Assembly: GCF_001590835.1 (NCBI RefSeq)
Contig: NZ_LTAQ01000001.1
Location: 824,622 to 888,621 of the forward strand
Origin: Bacillus gaemokensis
Lineage (GTDB): Bacteria; Bacillota; Bacilli; Bacillales; Bacillaceae_G
DNA length: 64,000 nt
Direction of reading: 5' to 3'
This document shows, piece by piece, positions 35,253 to 47,400 of the stretch (the stretch's first letter is position 1; every line of letters begins with the position of its first letter). Under the pieces are notes generated by a model that saw nothing but the letters and a program-made list of their open reading frames with translations, did no database searches and was not told the origin of the DNA. The translations under genes were made by a program, and so were the position numbers.

Positions 35253-36374
35253 TTGAATCGAAACTTACTGTATATCATATTGCGACTTATCTTTGTCATT
35301 GTAGCAACAGTAATAGGGTTTTATGCACTCTTGTATGTTTCAGGTCTTATATACCCTTTTATCATCGCTTTAGCGTTCGCTTATTTGATCAATCCAGTCG
35401 TCAATTTCCTTAATCAAAAACTACAATTCCCTCGCGCCTTAGCAGTACTTGTTAGCTTAATTCTTGTATTCGGCGCCATGGTTGGACTCGTTACATATCT
35501 TGTGACAGAAGCAATTTCCGCCACAACCTACTTACTGCAAATTGTCACAGAAAAGTTACCAACTATAGTGCAATACGCACAGCAATTTGCACTCGATAAT
35601 ATTATGCCTTTATATGATGATTTAATTTCTAAATTTAATCACCTTGGTGAATCTCAGCAATATACAATTACACAAAACATACAAAATCTAGGAACAGAAG
35701 CAACAAAACAAATGAAAGAGTTGTTAACAGCTATTATAAGCGGATTAACAAACTTCATTAGTGCACTTCCAACGACTTTAACAGTACTTGTCTTCGTCTT
35801 ATTAGCAACTTTCTTTATTAGTTTTGATTGGCATACACTTGCTTATAAAGTAAAGCGATTACTTCCCAACCGTGTACACGGATACGGAAAGACCATTTTT
35901 GTCGATTTACGAAAAGCGCTATTCGGATTTGTAAAAGCGCAGCTCACACTTGTATCTATGACAACTATCATTGTATTAGTTGGGCTATTAATTTTACGTG
36001 TGCCGTACGCTATTACCATTGCACTCATTACAGGTATCGTCGACTTACTTCCTTATCTAGGAACCGGAGCTGTCTTTGTTCCTTGGGTAATATATGTATT
36101 TTTCACAGGGGATACAGCTTTCGCAATTGGTCTGCTTATTTTATACATCGTTGTTATTGTTCAAAGACAAATCATGGAACCTAAAGTATTATCATCTAAC
36201 ATTGGACTCGATCCATTACCAACACTTATCGCACTATTCGTTGGATTTAAAATCTATGGGTTTTTAGGATTAATCATCGGTCCAGTTACATTAGTATTAT
36301 TAAATACATTGCACAAAGCACATGTATTCCATGATTTATGGAAATTTATTAAGGGATCACCATTAAAAAAATGA
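35253..36374 (+). CDS. ytvI: AI-2E-family transporter YtvI, sporulation membrane protein
   Basis: A 373-residue permease-like membrane protein with about seven to eight helices and the AI-2E pattern: two N-terminal helices (ILRLIFVIVATVIGFYALL, FIIALAFAYLINPVVNFL), a long soluble segment, and the C-terminal signature ITGIVDLLPYLGTGAVFVPWVIY and EPKVLSSNIGLDPLPTLIALFVGFK. The start is TTG at 35253, nine bases after GGGAGG. In Bacillus YtvI is reported as a sporulation-associated integral membrane protein. Substrate unknown. Confidence 0.9.
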   Translation: MNRNLLYIILRLIFVIVATVIGFYALLYVSGLIYPFIIALAFAYLINPVVNFLNQKLQFPRALAVLVSLILVFGAMVGLVTYLVTEAISATTYLLQIVTEKLPTIVQYAQQFALDNIMPLYDDLISKFNHLGESQQYTITQNIQNLGTEATKQMKELLTAIISGLTNFISALPTTLTVLVFVLLATFFISFDWHTLAYKVKRLLPNRVHGYGKTIFVDLRKALFGFVKAQLTLVSMTTIIVLVGLLILRVPYAITIALITGIVDLLPYLGTGAVFVPWVIYVFFTGDTAFAIGLLILYIVVIVQRQIMEPKVLSSNIGLDPLPTLIALFVGFKIYGFLGLIIGPVTLVLLNTLHKAHVFHDLWKFIKGSPLKK

Positions 36375-36424
36375 TATTTTCACTCTCATCAAAGTCTTAC
36401 AATAAAATTTTCTTCACAAAAAAT

Positions 36425-36472
36425 AAAACAAGGGAATTACCCATAACAAATGGATAATTCCCTTGTTTTTTG
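36425..36472 (+). terminator. Terminator of ytvI
   Basis: AAAACAAGGGAATTA (36425-36439) pairs with TAATTCCCTTGTTTT (36455-36469) plus T-run. Confidence 0.93.
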
Positions 36473-36590
36473 CATAAAATGAGCCCTCCAAGGTCATTTG
36501 TACATCTTTATTCTATTTTCTACATTTTTATTATTACCTTTTCTTCCTTTTTCTACAAATGTATAAATATACATTTTATAATTCGACAAA

Positions 36591-36633
36591 AAAATAACAC
36601 TTAGAACATTATTTATTCCAAGTGTTATTTTTG
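36591..36633. terminator. Second hairpin terminator between ytvI and fxsA
   Basis: AAAATAACACTT (36591-36602) pairs with AAGTGTTATTTT (36620-36631), usable for fxsA on the minus strand. Confidence 0.85.
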
Positions 36634-36708
36634 TACAATAAAGTAAACTCCCATCAGTAGTTATTATTTCCCACTGATAAGACCATAAAAAAAATTATTC
36701 TTTTACCA

Positions 36709-37095
36709 CTAGCGCTGAACAATAATTGTATTCCTTCTTAGTTTCCATTCAAACCATTTCATCAACATAGATTTAAACGGCTTTCTCGTCACCGGAAATA
36801 AAAAAACAAAACCCACCACATCCGTTACATAACCTGGTGCCAAAAGAAGGATTCCTCCTACAAAAACAAAGATACCATCTAACACAGTATCTCCCGGCAT
36901 TTCCCCACTATGTAAACGAGATCTAATCTCCTTTACTATCATAAAGCCTTGCCGCCTCGCTAAATACGTACCAAGAACACCTGTAAATACAATCATAGCG
37001 AACGTCGGCCATATACCGATCAAATGACTAGAGCCAATTAACACTGTCACTTCAAGCGCCGGGATTAAAATAAAAAGAAATAACATCCACCTCAT
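36709..37095 (-). CDS. fxsA: FxsA-family membrane protein
   Basis: A 128-residue protein with the FxsA pattern: N-terminal LFLFILIPALEVTVLIGSSHLIG, helix IWPTFAMIVFTGVLGTYLARRQG, then LDGIFVFVGGILLLAPGYVTDVVGFVFLFP. E. coli FxsA relieves phage T7 exclusion by F plasmid; the function in Bacillus is unknown. It lies just downstream of pyk, as in other bacilli, but is separated from it by a terminator. Confidence 0.92.
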   Translation of the reverse strand: MRWMLFLFILIPALEVTVLIGSSHLIGIWPTFAMIVFTGVLGTYLARRQGFMIVKEIRSRLHSGEMPGDTVLDGIFVFVGGILLLAPGYVTDVVGFVFLFPVTRKPFKSMLMKWFEWKLRRNTIIVQR

Positions 37096-37371
37096 TCTCC
37101 CACTCCTTCACCCTATTATTTATAGTTCACAATCCCCTACTTCATGCAAATAACCTAAGAATCAACCTGATTTCTTTACAAAGGTAATACCTCTTTCAAT
37201 AACCTTGTCTCAAAACCTCCAAATAGCACCTTATACACCCCTTGAAGCTGCATGCATAGGGATACCCCTCCCAACAAACACCCCTTACTCACGAAGCCTC
37301 CTCAAGCGCTAATACAACATCTCTATCACGACTAACCCTCTTATCTTCGCCACTTTTTTTATTTTAGGTGT
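37096..37371. other. Intergenic stretch upstream of fxsA
   Basis: About 275 bases, C-rich on the plus strand compared with its surroundings. No ORF with an RBS and no clear promoter recognised. Confidence 0.4.
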
Positions 37372-37404
37372 AAAAAAAAGAGAAGGACTCCCATCCTTCT
37401 CTTC
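37372..37404 (-). terminator. Terminator of the pfkA-pyk operon
   Basis: AAGAGAAGGA (37378-37387) pairs with TCCTTCTCTT (37394-37403), with T8 on the minus strand. Confidence 0.92.
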
Positions 37405-37414
37405 ACATTACTTC

Positions 37415-39172
37415 TTATAGCACTTCCGCATGTCCATTATAAACAATTCCGCGCGCTGCATCAACTGTTACTTCTTGGCCATTGATTAGAGTCGCTGTCA
37501 CACCTTCTACACCAACGATAACTGGAATACCGATCGATACACCTACAACAGCTGCATGGCTTGTTAAGCCACCTTCTTCTACAACTAGAGCTGCAGCTTT
37601 TTCAATTGCAGGAATCATATCTTTATCAGTACTTGTTGTAACAAGAATATCACCTTCCGTTACGTTCGCTACAGCTTCTGCAGCTGTCTTTGCTACAACT
37701 ACTTTACCTTTTGCTGATTTACGACCAATCCCTTGGCCTTTAGCGATTTGCTCACCAACAACATGGATTTTCATTAAGTTTGTTGTACCAGTTTCTGCAA
37801 CCGGAACACCAGCAGTGATTACAACTGTATCACCAAGACCGATTAAACCTGCATCCATACCTGTTTGAATTGCTGTATCTAACATTTCATCAGTAGATGC
37901 TGCACGTTTTTCAGCCATAAATGCTTGTACACCCCAAACAAGTGCAAGACGACGGCATACTTGCTCGTCAGATGTTACAGCTACGATTGGAGATTTTGGA
38001 CGGTATTTAGAGATCATTTTCGCAGTATGACCACTTTCTGTAGGCGCAACGATTGCAGCTACATCAAGAGCGATTGCTGTGTGTGCAACAGATTGACTAA
38101 TTGCATCTGTAATTGTTGCAGTTTGCTCTTTAATACGTTTCTTGAACATATCTTCATATTGTAATGATTTTTCAACACGAGTTGAGATGTTCGCCATCAT
38201 CGTTACTGCTTCTACTGGGTATAGACCTGCTGCTGTTTCACCAGAAAGCATGATTGCATCTGTACCATCGAAGATTGCGTTTGCTACATCACTTGCTTCC
38301 GCACGTGTCGGACGTGGGTTACGTTGCATAGAATCTAACATTTGTGTTGCAGTAATAACTGGTTTGCCTAATACGTTACATTTTTTGATTAGACGTTTTT
38401 GTACTAATGGTACTTCTTCTGGTGGAATTTCTACACCCATGTCACCACGAGCTACCATTAAACCATCAGAAACTTCTAAGATAGAATCGATGTTATCGAT
38501 ACCTTCTTGGTTTTCAATTTTTGGTACGATTTGAATGAATTGTGCACCATGTTCTTCTAATAATTCACGGATTTCTAATACGTCAGATGCTTTACGAACG
38601 AAAGATGCTGCGATGAAATCAACTTTTTGCTCGATACCGAAAACGATGTCTTTTACGTCTTTCTCAGTGATACCAGGAAGCTTAATGCTTACGTTTGGTA
38701 CGTTTACACCTTTTTTATTTTTTACAGTTCCGCTGTTTAATACTTTCGTACGGATGTTGCCGTCTGCTTTTTCAATTACTTCTAACTCGATAAGACCATC
38801 ATCGATTAGAATGCGAGAACCTGGGTTTACATCCTCGTAAAGACCTGCATAAGATACAGAGAACTTTTCAGCAGTTCCTAATACTTGCTCTGTAGAAATT
38901 ACAACTTCTGCACCTGTTACTAATTCAGCTTGTCCGTCTACGAAGTCATGTGTACGGATTTCTGGACCTTTTGTATCAAGTAAGATCGCAACTGTTTTAC
39001 CAGTTTTCTTTGAAGCTTCACGAATGTTTGTAATACGAGCTCCGTGCTCTTCATGGCTACCATGAGAGAAGTTTAAACGAGCAACGTTCATACCAGCTTC
39101 GATTAACTGTTCTAATTTTTCAATACTTTCACTAGCAGGACCTATAGTACATACAATTTTTGTTTTACGCAT
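37415..39172 (-). CDS. pyk: Pyruvate kinase
   Basis: Turns PEP and ADP into pyruvate and ATP. 585 residues: catalytic barrel ([33 protein letters not shown], signature [40 protein letters not shown]), C-domain, and an extra C-terminal PEP-utiliser-like domain ([44 protein letters not shown]) with a Thr-Ser-His motif, which is typical of Bacillus. It lies 53 bases after pfkA. Confidence 0.98.
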   Translation of the reverse strand: MRKTKIVCTIGPASESIEKLEQLIEAGMNVARLNFSHGSHEEHGARITNIREASKKTGKTVAILLDTKGPEIRTHDFVDGQAELVTGAEVVISTEQVLGTAEKFSVSYAGLYEDVNPGSRILIDDGLIELEVIEKADGNIRTKVLNSGTVKNKKGVNVPNVSIKLPGITEKDVKDIVFGIEQKVDFIAASFVRKASDVLEIRELLEEHGAQFIQIVPKIENQEGIDNIDSILEVSDGLMVARGDMGVEIPPEEVPLVQKRLIKKCNVLGKPVITATQMLDSMQRNPRPTRAEASDVANAIFDGTDAIMLSGETAAGLYPVEAVTMMANISTRVEKSLQYEDMFKKRIKEQTATITDAISQSVAHTAIALDVAAIVAPTESGHTAKMISKYRPKSPIVAVTSDEQVCRRLALVWGVQAFMAEKRAASTDEMLDTAIQTGMDAGLIGLGDTVVITAGVPVAETGTTNLMKIHVVGEQIAKGQGIGRKSAKGKVVVAKTAAEAVANVTEGDILVTTSTDKDMIPAIEKAAALVVEEGGLTSHAAVVGVSIGIPVIVGVEGVTATLINGQEVTVDAARGIVYNGHAEVL

Positions 39173-39225
39173 ATTGCACCTCCGAAAATTATGAAACCGT
39201 TCCCAAATATCCGACGTTATGCCGA

Positions 39226-40191
<966 letters not shown>

Positions 40192-40277
40192 TCACCTCAT
40201 AAAGATTATTTGCCTTATAATAAAATAACATGAAAAAATATAAAAATACAATGGAGAAGATGTGTCTTTTCATAATA

Positions 40278-40318
40278 AAAACGTGCATTCGCGAAGTGGA
40301 ACGCACGCTTTTCTTATT
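40278..40318 (-). terminator. Terminator of accDA
   Basis: The minus strand has AAGCGTGCGTTC pairing with GAATGCACGTTTT, followed by T-rich sequence. Confidence 0.8.
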
Positions 40319-41288
40319 TTATCCAAATGGAAGCGTTTGAAAACGAAACTTGCCCAATTTTCATATATTTTTCATAACGTTTTTCGATTAATTCATCTTT
40401 CGAAATACCGTTTAATTTTTCGAATGTTTTTTTGAGCATCAGATCAATATTTTCTGATTGCTTTAAAATATTACGATGTGCACCACCGCGTGCTTCTGGA
40501 ATAATTTCGTCGATTACACCTAATTCTTTCAAATCCGCCGCCGTGATTTTCATCGCTTCTGCAGCTTCTTTTGCTTTTCCTGCATCTTTCCAAAGAATCG
40601 CCGCCGCTCCTTCTGGTGTAATAACAGAATAAGTGGAATTTTCTAGCATGTGAATGTAATCTCCTACTCCAAGACCAAGTGCACCACCACTGCCACCTTC
40701 ACCGATAACAATACAAATAACAGGTACAGAAAGGCCCGCCATTTCAAATAAATTACGAGCAATAGCTTCACTTTGTCCACGTTCTTCAGCAGCTTTACCA
40801 GGATATGCACCTTTCGTATCAATGAAACAAATAATCGGACGATTAAATTTCTCTGCTTGTTTCATTAAACGTAGTGCTTTTCTATATCCTTCTGGATGAG
40901 GCATCCCAAAATTACGACGAATATTTTCTTTCGTATCTTTTCCGCGCTGATGCCCGATTACCGTTACAGGCATCCCATAATATTTCGCAATGCCGCCGAC
41001 AATCGCTGCATCATCGCCAAAGAGACGATCTCCATGACATTCAAAAAAATCAGTAAATAAGTGCTCAATATAATCGAGCGTCGTCGGTCGTTCTGCATGG
41101 CGAGCAATTTGAACACGGTCCCATACTTTCATATTGCCGTATATTTCGCCTTCTAAATGTTCTAGCTTATCTTCCAAAATACGAATCTCCTCACTGAAGT
41201 CCATCTGGCTGTTTTTCGTATAGTCTTTCAGTTCACGAATCTTATTTCTTAGCTCAACAACTGGTTTTTCAAATTCTAGCTCTGCCAT
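40314..41288 (-). CDS. accA: Acetyl-CoA carboxylase carboxyltransferase subunit alpha
   Basis: Transfers carboxyl from carboxybiotin to acetyl-CoA to give malonyl-CoA, together with AccD. 324 residues with N-terminal coiled-coil ([14 protein letters not shown]), crotonase-like core [52 protein letters not shown] and [28 protein letters not shown]. It overlaps the end of accD by 13 bases, so the subunits are translationally coupled. A terminator follows. Confidence 0.97.
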   Translation of the reverse strand: MAELEFEKPVVELRNKIRELKDYTKNSQMDFSEEIRILEDKLEHLEGEIYGNMKVWDRVQIARHAERPTTLDYIEHLFTDFFECHGDRLFGDDAAIVGGIAKYYGMPVTVIGHQRGKDTKENIRRNFGMPHPEGYRKALRLMKQAEKFNRPIICFIDTKGAYPGKAAEERGQSEAIARNLFEMAGLSVPVICIVIGEGGSGGALGLGVGDYIHMLENSTYSVITPEGAAAILWKDAGKAKEAAEAMKITAADLKELGVIDEIIPEARGGAHRNILKQSENIDLMLKKTFEKLNGISKDELIEKRYEKYMKIGQVSFSNASIWIK

Positions 41289-42145
41289 ACAGCCATTTCC
41301 CCTCCTTGATGAACTTCTAAAATCTTACGGAGCGAATCTCTCATATGATCTCGATGCACAACCGCATCCAATTGACCGTGCTCTAGTAAAAACTCTGCCG
41401 TTTGGAAGTCTTCTGGCAGTTTCTCACGCACCGTTTGTTCAATTACACGTCTACCAGCAAACCCGATAAGTGCACCTGGCTCTGCAAGATTATAATCACC
41501 AAGTGAAGCAAAGCTCGCTGAAACACCGCCTGTCGTCGGATGAGTCATAACGGAAATAAATAATCCGCCGGCATTACTATGTTTTTTCAAAGCTACGCTC
41601 GTTTTTGCCATTTGCATTAGGCTTAAAATACCTTCTTGCATACGTGCACCGCCCGATGCAGTAAAGATAATAAATGGTACTTGTAAGTCGTATGCCTTTT
41701 CAACTGCACGCGCAATTTTTTCGCCTACAACAGAGCCCATGCTGCCCATTCGAAAACGAGAATCCATTACTGCAATAACAACAAGCATTTCATCAATTGT
41801 TCCTTCACCTGTCACAACCGCTTCGTTTAATTCTGTTTTCTTGCGATCACTCTCTAGTTTCTCTTCATAATTTGGGAACCCAAGTGGATTTAACGAAACC
41901 ATCTCTTTGTCGTATTCACGAAATGAACCTTCGTCCAATACACTATCAAGGCGCTCCCATGCATTCATTGGATGATGATAACCACAGTTCACACATACTT
42001 TTAAATTTTTAAGAAGCTCTTTTGTATACATGATTTTCTTACATTTCGGACATTTCGTCATAACACCGTCCGGCACATCTTTTCGTACTTGTTCTGAAGG
42101 AATTGCAGCGTACTTTTTCTTTTTTACGAATAAATCTCTTAGCAC
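41276..42145 (-). CDS. accD: Acetyl-CoA carboxylase carboxyltransferase subunit beta
   Basis: 289 residues with an N-terminal zinc ribbon ([28 protein letters not shown]) and a crotonase-fold core ([67 protein letters not shown]). Partner of AccA. The start is GTG at 42143-42145 after GGGGGTCAAATT. A hairpin terminator and a 14-codon ORF lie between this gene and the upstream GntR gene, suggesting attenuation. Confidence 0.97.
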   Translation of the reverse strand: MLRDLFVKKKKYAAIPSEQVRKDVPDGVMTKCPKCKKIMYTKELLKNLKVCVNCGYHHPMNAWERLDSVLDEGSFREYDKEMVSLNPLGFPNYEEKLESDRKKTELNEAVVTGEGTIDEMLVVIAVMDSRFRMGSMGSVVGEKIARAVEKAYDLQVPFIIFTASGGARMQEGILSLMQMAKTSVALKKHSNAGGLFISVMTHPTTGGVSASFASLGDYNLAEPGALIGFAGRRVIEQTVREKLPEDFQTAEFLLEHGQLDAVVHRDHMRDSLRKILEVHQGGEMAVWQS

Positions 42146-42189
42146 AATTTGACCCCCTTTGTTGAGAGCTAAGGTTAGGGTAAGAAGAA

Positions 42190-42221
42190 AACGGGGCTAA
42201 CACCAAAGTTTGATGTTAGCC
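42190..42221 (-). terminator. Attenuator-like terminator ahead of accDA
   Basis: On the minus strand GGCTAACATCA pairs with TGGTGTTAGCC (arms within 42195-42221) and is followed by CCGTTTTCTTCTT. It lies between the 14-codon ORF and accD. Confidence 0.75.
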
Positions 42222-42238
42222 TTGTCTTCTCAATCTGT

Positions 42239-42283
42239 CTAATAGAGGATGTCCAAAAAGCCTGGTAAAGATAGCTCTCGCAT
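42239..42283 (-). CDS. Candidate 14-residue leader peptide ahead of accDA
   Basis: The ATG (complement of 42281-42283) follows a perfect AAAGGAGG eight bases upstream; the ORF reads MRELSLPGFLDILY and stops at TAG. Four of 14 residues are Leu. The stop lies 18 bases before the terminator hairpin, the arrangement of a translation-controlled attenuator. It may also be a small protein in its own right. Confidence 0.55.
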   Translation of the reverse strand: MRELSLPGFLDILY

Positions 42284-42402
42284 TTCTTTATCCTCCTTTT
42301 TGAACACGCACTCATAACCTCTCTCTTTACGTTTAACTTTAACCGCTATGCGATAGATTGTTTGTCATAACGTGTCATGGTCATTTCGACAAATTTTATA
42401 CA

Positions 42403-43047
42403 TTACGAGTGAAACTGTATATTTTCTACTAATTCATCATAAATTTTTAGCGCCTCTTCTTCTCGTTTCGCGTCTAGCGCTTCATACAGATTTCTATACA
42501 TCTCTATAGAATCTAGCGAAATTTCACAAGAAAGAGTGGCAACATAGTCATTTACAATCATCCAAATGCGATAAAGTAAGTAATTATCTACTTGTTCAAT
42601 TAGTGTTTTGAAAAACGTTTGATGCAACACTTGAATTGAATTTTCGTTATTCTCAAGTACTTGTTGTAACTTACCTAGCACTTTAGAAAACGTTTCTTTC
42701 GGTAAATCACAAACGATTCGAAGCATATCCTTTTCAAGCAATCGTTTCGTCTGTAACAAATCACGAATTGTTTTCTCATCTTGCAGTAGAAACGGTGCAA
42801 TCAATTGAACAAGGCCGTTGTCATAAAAGTTTCGGATAAATGTCCCTTCACCACGTCTTGTTTCAATTAACCCTACGAGTTCTAAAGCTCGCAATGCTTC
42901 TCGTACCGATGAACGCCCCGCATTCAAGCGTGAACTTAATTCTCGCTCAGACGGTAAACGGTCACCAGCTACTAAACCATCCTCTTCCATAATGGAGCGG
43001 ATTTTCTTTACAATTTCGAGATATACTTTTGTATTTGATGATGTCAA
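42403..43047 (-). CDS. GntR/FadR-family transcriptional regulator
   Basis: A 214-residue regulator. The N-terminal winged helix is clear (IVKKIRSIMEEDGLVAGDRLPSERELSSRLNAGRSSVREALRALELVGLIETRRGEGTFIRNF, about 12-73), followed by an all-helical FCD ligand domain. The start is TTG at 43045-43047, nine bases after GAGGAA. It lies between the malic enzyme and accDA, 14 bases after the malic enzyme gene, so it may act on one or both; carboxylic acids are usual FCD ligands. The target is inferred from position only. Confidence 0.85.
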   Translation of the reverse strand: MTSSNTKVYLEIVKKIRSIMEEDGLVAGDRLPSERELSSRLNAGRSSVREALRALELVGLIETRRGEGTFIRNFYDNGLVQLIAPFLLQDEKTIRDLLQTKRLLEKDMLRIVCDLPKETFSKVLGKLQQVLENNENSIQVLHQTFFKTLIEQVDNYLLYRIWMIVNDYVATLSCEISLDSIEMYRNLYEALDAKREEEALKIYDELVENIQFHS

Positions 43048-43061
43048 TGGAAATTCCTCGC

Positions 43062-44300
43062 TTATTCTTTACCAATCAGCGCTAATTGTTTTGTTTTCTC
43101 AGCGACTTCATTTGGATCTACTTGTCGGCGAGCTACTCCTGTCTCCATTGCGGCTTTCGCAACGTAAGCCGCCACTTGAGGCGCTACACGCGCATCAAAT
43201 GGCGCTGGAATGATATAGTCCGCATTCAACTCATCGGCCGCCACAAGCTCTGCAATGGCTTGTACAGCTGCCATCTTCATTTCTTCATTAATTTGCGTAG
43301 CATGTACATCAAGTGCACCGCGGAAAATACCAGGGAACGCTAGCACATTATTTACTTGGTTCGGGAAGTCAGAACGACCAGTTCCAACTACAGCTGCCCC
43401 TGCTGCTTTCGCCATTTCTGGCATAATTTCCGGAACTGGGTTTGCCATTGCAAAAATAATTGCATCGTCATTCATTGTACGAACCATTTCCTCAGTTAAT
43501 GCACCTGCTACAGATACACCAATGAATACGTCCGCATCTTTTACAACATCTGCCAATGAACCTTCTACACGATTTTTATTCGTATATTTTGCAACTTCAT
43601 CTTTCACCGGATTCATACCAACAGGGCGACCTTCATAAATCGCACCTTTTCGGTCACACATAATAATGTCACGTACACCATAGCGATATAAAAGTTTAAT
43701 GATTGCAATACCCGCTGCACCTGCACCATTTGCTACAACTTTAATGTTAGACATTTTCTTTCCAACTAACTTAAGCGCGTTTACAAGACCTGCTACTGTT
43801 ACGATAGCTGTTCCGTGTTGATCATCATGGAATACAGGAATATTTGTTTCTTTTTTCAAACGTTCTTCAATAATAAAGCAGTTTGGTGCTGCAATATCCT
43901 CTAAGTTTACACCGCCAAATGTTGGCTCCATTAATTTTACAGTTTCAATAATTTTATCTACATCGTTTGTATTTAAGGCAATTGGGAATGCATCTACGCC
44001 AGCAAAGCTCTTGAATAATACTGCTTTACCTTCCATTACTGGAAGAGATGCTTCTGGTCCGATGTTACCAAGACCAAGTACAGCTGTTCCGTCCGTTACA
44101 ACTGCTACCATGTTTCCCTTCATTGTATATTCATATACCTTACTTTTATCGTCATAAATTTCTTTACAAGGTTCTGCAACCCCTGGAGAATACGCAAGAC
44201 TTAAATCTTTTGCATTTTCTACTTTTACTTTTGATACAGTTTCTAATTTTCCTTGATGCACTTTATGCATGTGAAGTGCTTCTTCACGAAGTGTTGACAA
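43062..44300 (-). CDS. ytsJ: NAD(P)-dependent malic enzyme
   Basis: Decarboxylates malate to pyruvate and CO2. 412 residues: catalytic Tyr in SLAYSPGVAEPCK, GTAVLGLGNIGPEASLPVMEGKAVLFK, metal site in NLEDIAAPNCFIIEERL and FHDDQHGTAIV, Rossmann motif VVANGAGAAGIAIIKLL. The start is a TTG at 44298-44300 ten bases after GGAG, giving MSTLREEALHMHKV, which agrees with B. subtilis YtsJ. Longer readings to 44366 are rejected. Next to accDA, it links malate to pyruvate and NADPH supply. Confidence 0.93.
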   Translation of the reverse strand: MSTLREEALHMHKVHQGKLETVSKVKVENAKDLSLAYSPGVAEPCKEIYDDKSKVYEYTMKGNMVAVVTDGTAVLGLGNIGPEASLPVMEGKAVLFKSFAGVDAFPIALNTNDVDKIIETVKLMEPTFGGVNLEDIAAPNCFIIEERLKKETNIPVFHDDQHGTAIVTVAGLVNALKLVGKKMSNIKVVANGAGAAGIAIIKLLYRYGVRDIIMCDRKGAIYEGRPVGMNPVKDEVAKYTNKNRVEGSLADVVKDADVFIGVSVAGALTEEMVRTMNDDAIIFAMANPVPEIMPEMAKAAGAAVVGTGRSDFPNQVNNVLAFPGIFRGALDVHATQINEEMKMAAVQAIAELVAADELNADYIIPAPFDARVAPQVAAYVAKAAMETGVARRQVDPNEVAEKTKQLALIGKE

Positions 44301-44403
44301 ACTATCCACTCTCCTCAAATTATTCTTGCTGGTATCATTCTCTCCAAGTGGTCTGACCACGAACACTACTACTATAATAATCGAAATACAGGGAAATTGT
44401 CCA

Positions 44404-47400
44404 TTATATTTTCACTACGACATTTTCCTCACCGACAATTTCGCGAAGTGCTCCCAAGCATTCCTCACTTGGATGGATTGACAAACTACGAGACAATTGT
44501 ACCATTTTATGTTCCTTTTCATAATAAATTAGTACTTTCGCAAAACCTGAATAGTGAAACAATATTTTTGTGACATCATTGAATATCTTTTTTTCATATT
44601 GTGACGGTATTTTCACATAAATGGATGCTTCTTTCATTTCATCGTAAACATCCATTTGTTCTAGTGAATACACCCCATTCACAATCCATTGCGCTTTATG
44701 ATTTCTCTGTTCAATCGTCCCTTCAACTAAAACGATTTCACCTTCTTGTAACCTTTCAGAAAAATGGATATACGTCTCCGGAAAGACGACAGCTTCCATT
44801 TCATCATTATGATCACAAAACGTTACAAACGCCATTTTTTGCAATTTCTTCGTCCGAATGACTTTCACCCTTGTTATATAAACAATGGTACGCTGTACTT
44901 TTCCCTTTTGCCTCATCGCCTGCGCAAGCGACGGAATTTCTAGTTCTTTTACAAATTTTGCGTACTGCGCCGTTGGGTAGCTGGATAAATAAAAACCAAG
45001 CGCTTCTTTCTCTTTATTTAATTGTTCAATAAAGGGAAGCTCTTCTCCTTGTACATATACTGATTTCGGTATATCTCCTAATTCACGCGTAAGGTTTGCA
45101 TACTCAAGCGCTCCCCTAATGCTATTAAATAACGTTGTCCGCGTGACTTGAAAATCATCAAAACAACCAGCCCAAACAAATGCTTCTAAATTGCGCTCTG
45201 TAACAAATTTCGCTGGCATACGAAGACAAAAATCAAACAAATCTTGGAATGGATTTCGTTCTCTTTCCTCAATCACCGCGGTTACTGTAGCCATCCCTAT
45301 ATTCCGAATCGAAAGCAAACTATAACGAATTGCATTTCCTTCAATACGGAAATTGTAACTACTTCTGTGCAGCGATGGCGGTAAAACACGAAAACCTTTG
45401 CGCTTCGTTTCGCGTATATATTGCACAATCTTATCTTCATTACCAATCGCACTTGATAACAATGCAGTCATAAACTCAAGTGGATAATTGGCCTTTAAAT
45501 AAGCAAGCTGATATCCAATCATACTGTACGCCACTGCATGACTTCGGTTGAAACCATAATTCGCAAATCTAACAATTAAATCATAAATTTGCTCCGCGGA
45601 TGTTTCATCGTATCCATTTTTTAAACATCCTTGAACGAAATGCTTTCGTTCCTGATCTAAAATATCACGATTTTTCTTACTCACCGCACGTCTCAGTAAA
45701 TCAGCCTCTCCAAGCGAAAATCCCGCGAGTCTTGAAGCAATTTGCATAATTTGTTCTTGATATACAATAACGCCATATGTGCTTTTTAAAATCGGTTCCA
45801 AATCAGGATGCAAATAATCAATTTGGCGCTTTCCATGCTTTGATTCAATAAAGGTTGGAATTTGTTCCATCGGTCCTGGACGATATAAAGCATTGACAGC
45901 TACTATATCTTCAAATTCATTTGGTTTTAACCCGCGAAGTACATTCCGCATACCTCCAGATTCAAGCTGGAATACGCCTGTCGTATCCCCTCTTCCTAGT
46001 AACTGAAATGTCTTTTCATCTTGAAGAGGTATATTTCGTATATCAATTTGTTTGCCAGTCTTTGTAACGATAAAGTTAAGAATGTTTTCAAGTAACGTTA
46101 AATTACGCAATCCCAAGAAATCCATCTTAAGCAAACCAAGTTCCTCTAATACATCTGCTGGATATTGTGTAACATACACATCATTATGCCCTTCTTGAAT
46201 CGCAACGCTTCCCGTTAACGGTTCTTGACTCATAATAACCCCAGCCGCATGAATAGACGTATGACGCGGCAAACCTTCTACCCGTTTCGCAATTTCAAAA
46301 ACGCGCTCGTGCAGGAGATTTCCTTGTACAAATTCACGAAGAGACCCAGATTCCTCATACGCTTCTTTTAGTGTTATCCCAAGCTTCGAGGGAATAAGTT
46401 TTGAAAATATGTCAATATCTCTCGGTGGTAACCCCATTACGCGGGCAATATCTCGAATTGCTGCTTTGGCAGCAAGTGTTCCAAACGTAACAATTTGAGC
46501 AACGCGAAGCTGACCATATTTATCTTTTACATAACGAATCATCTCATCACGTCTGATATCAGGAAAATCGATATCAATATCTGGAAGGGTAACGCGCTCA
46601 GGATTTAAAAACCGCTCAAATAACAAGTCATATCCAATTGGATCAATATCCGTAATTTCCAGCACATAAGAAACAAGTGAACCCGCTGCTGAACCACGGC
46701 CCGGTCCTGTCAAAATATCATGTTCATGTGCGTATTTCATAAAGTCCCAAACAATGAGGAAATAATCGCTAAATCCCATGCGAGAAATAACCTCAAGTTC
46801 ATGATTCAAACGCTGCCTATGGACGTCTTTCACCGCTTCATATCGCTTTAATAGTCCTTCTTCACATACGTGGCGTAAATACGCATCACTCGTCTCACTT
46901 GCCGGAACCGGAAACTTCGGTAATTGATTTACATGAAACGGAATCTCTACGTGACAACGTTCAGCGATACTAACTGTATTATGAAGAGCTTCTCGTACAT
47001 GAGAAAATAAAGCTTCTATCTCAGCAGATGATTTCAAATAATACTGATCCGTCTTGAGCCTTGGTCTGTCTGGATCAGTCATCTTCGTTCCGCTCTGAAC
47101 AGATAATAAACACTCCTGCACAAGCGCATCGCTCTGATTCACATAACGAACATCATTTGTTGCAACGAGTGGAATATTCACCCTACTTACAAATTCCGGA
47201 ATCTTCTCTTGCAGGAACAACTCATCTTGAATAGCATGATGCTGCAAACTCATATAGAAACTTCCGAACATTTTTTGGTACGTGCGAGCCACTTCTTCAG
47301 CAAGCTCATCTTGCCCTTGTAATAGTAATTGTTCAATTTCCCCCTCTTGCCCTGGCGAAATCGCAATCAATCCTTTCGCATAATGAGCAAGCCACTTTTT

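Noticed and set aside
42190-42221. T-box or FapR site upstream of accDA
   Set aside because: No GGTGG T-box motif and no TTAGTACC-type FapR repeat are present; only the leader ORF and hairpin are seen.
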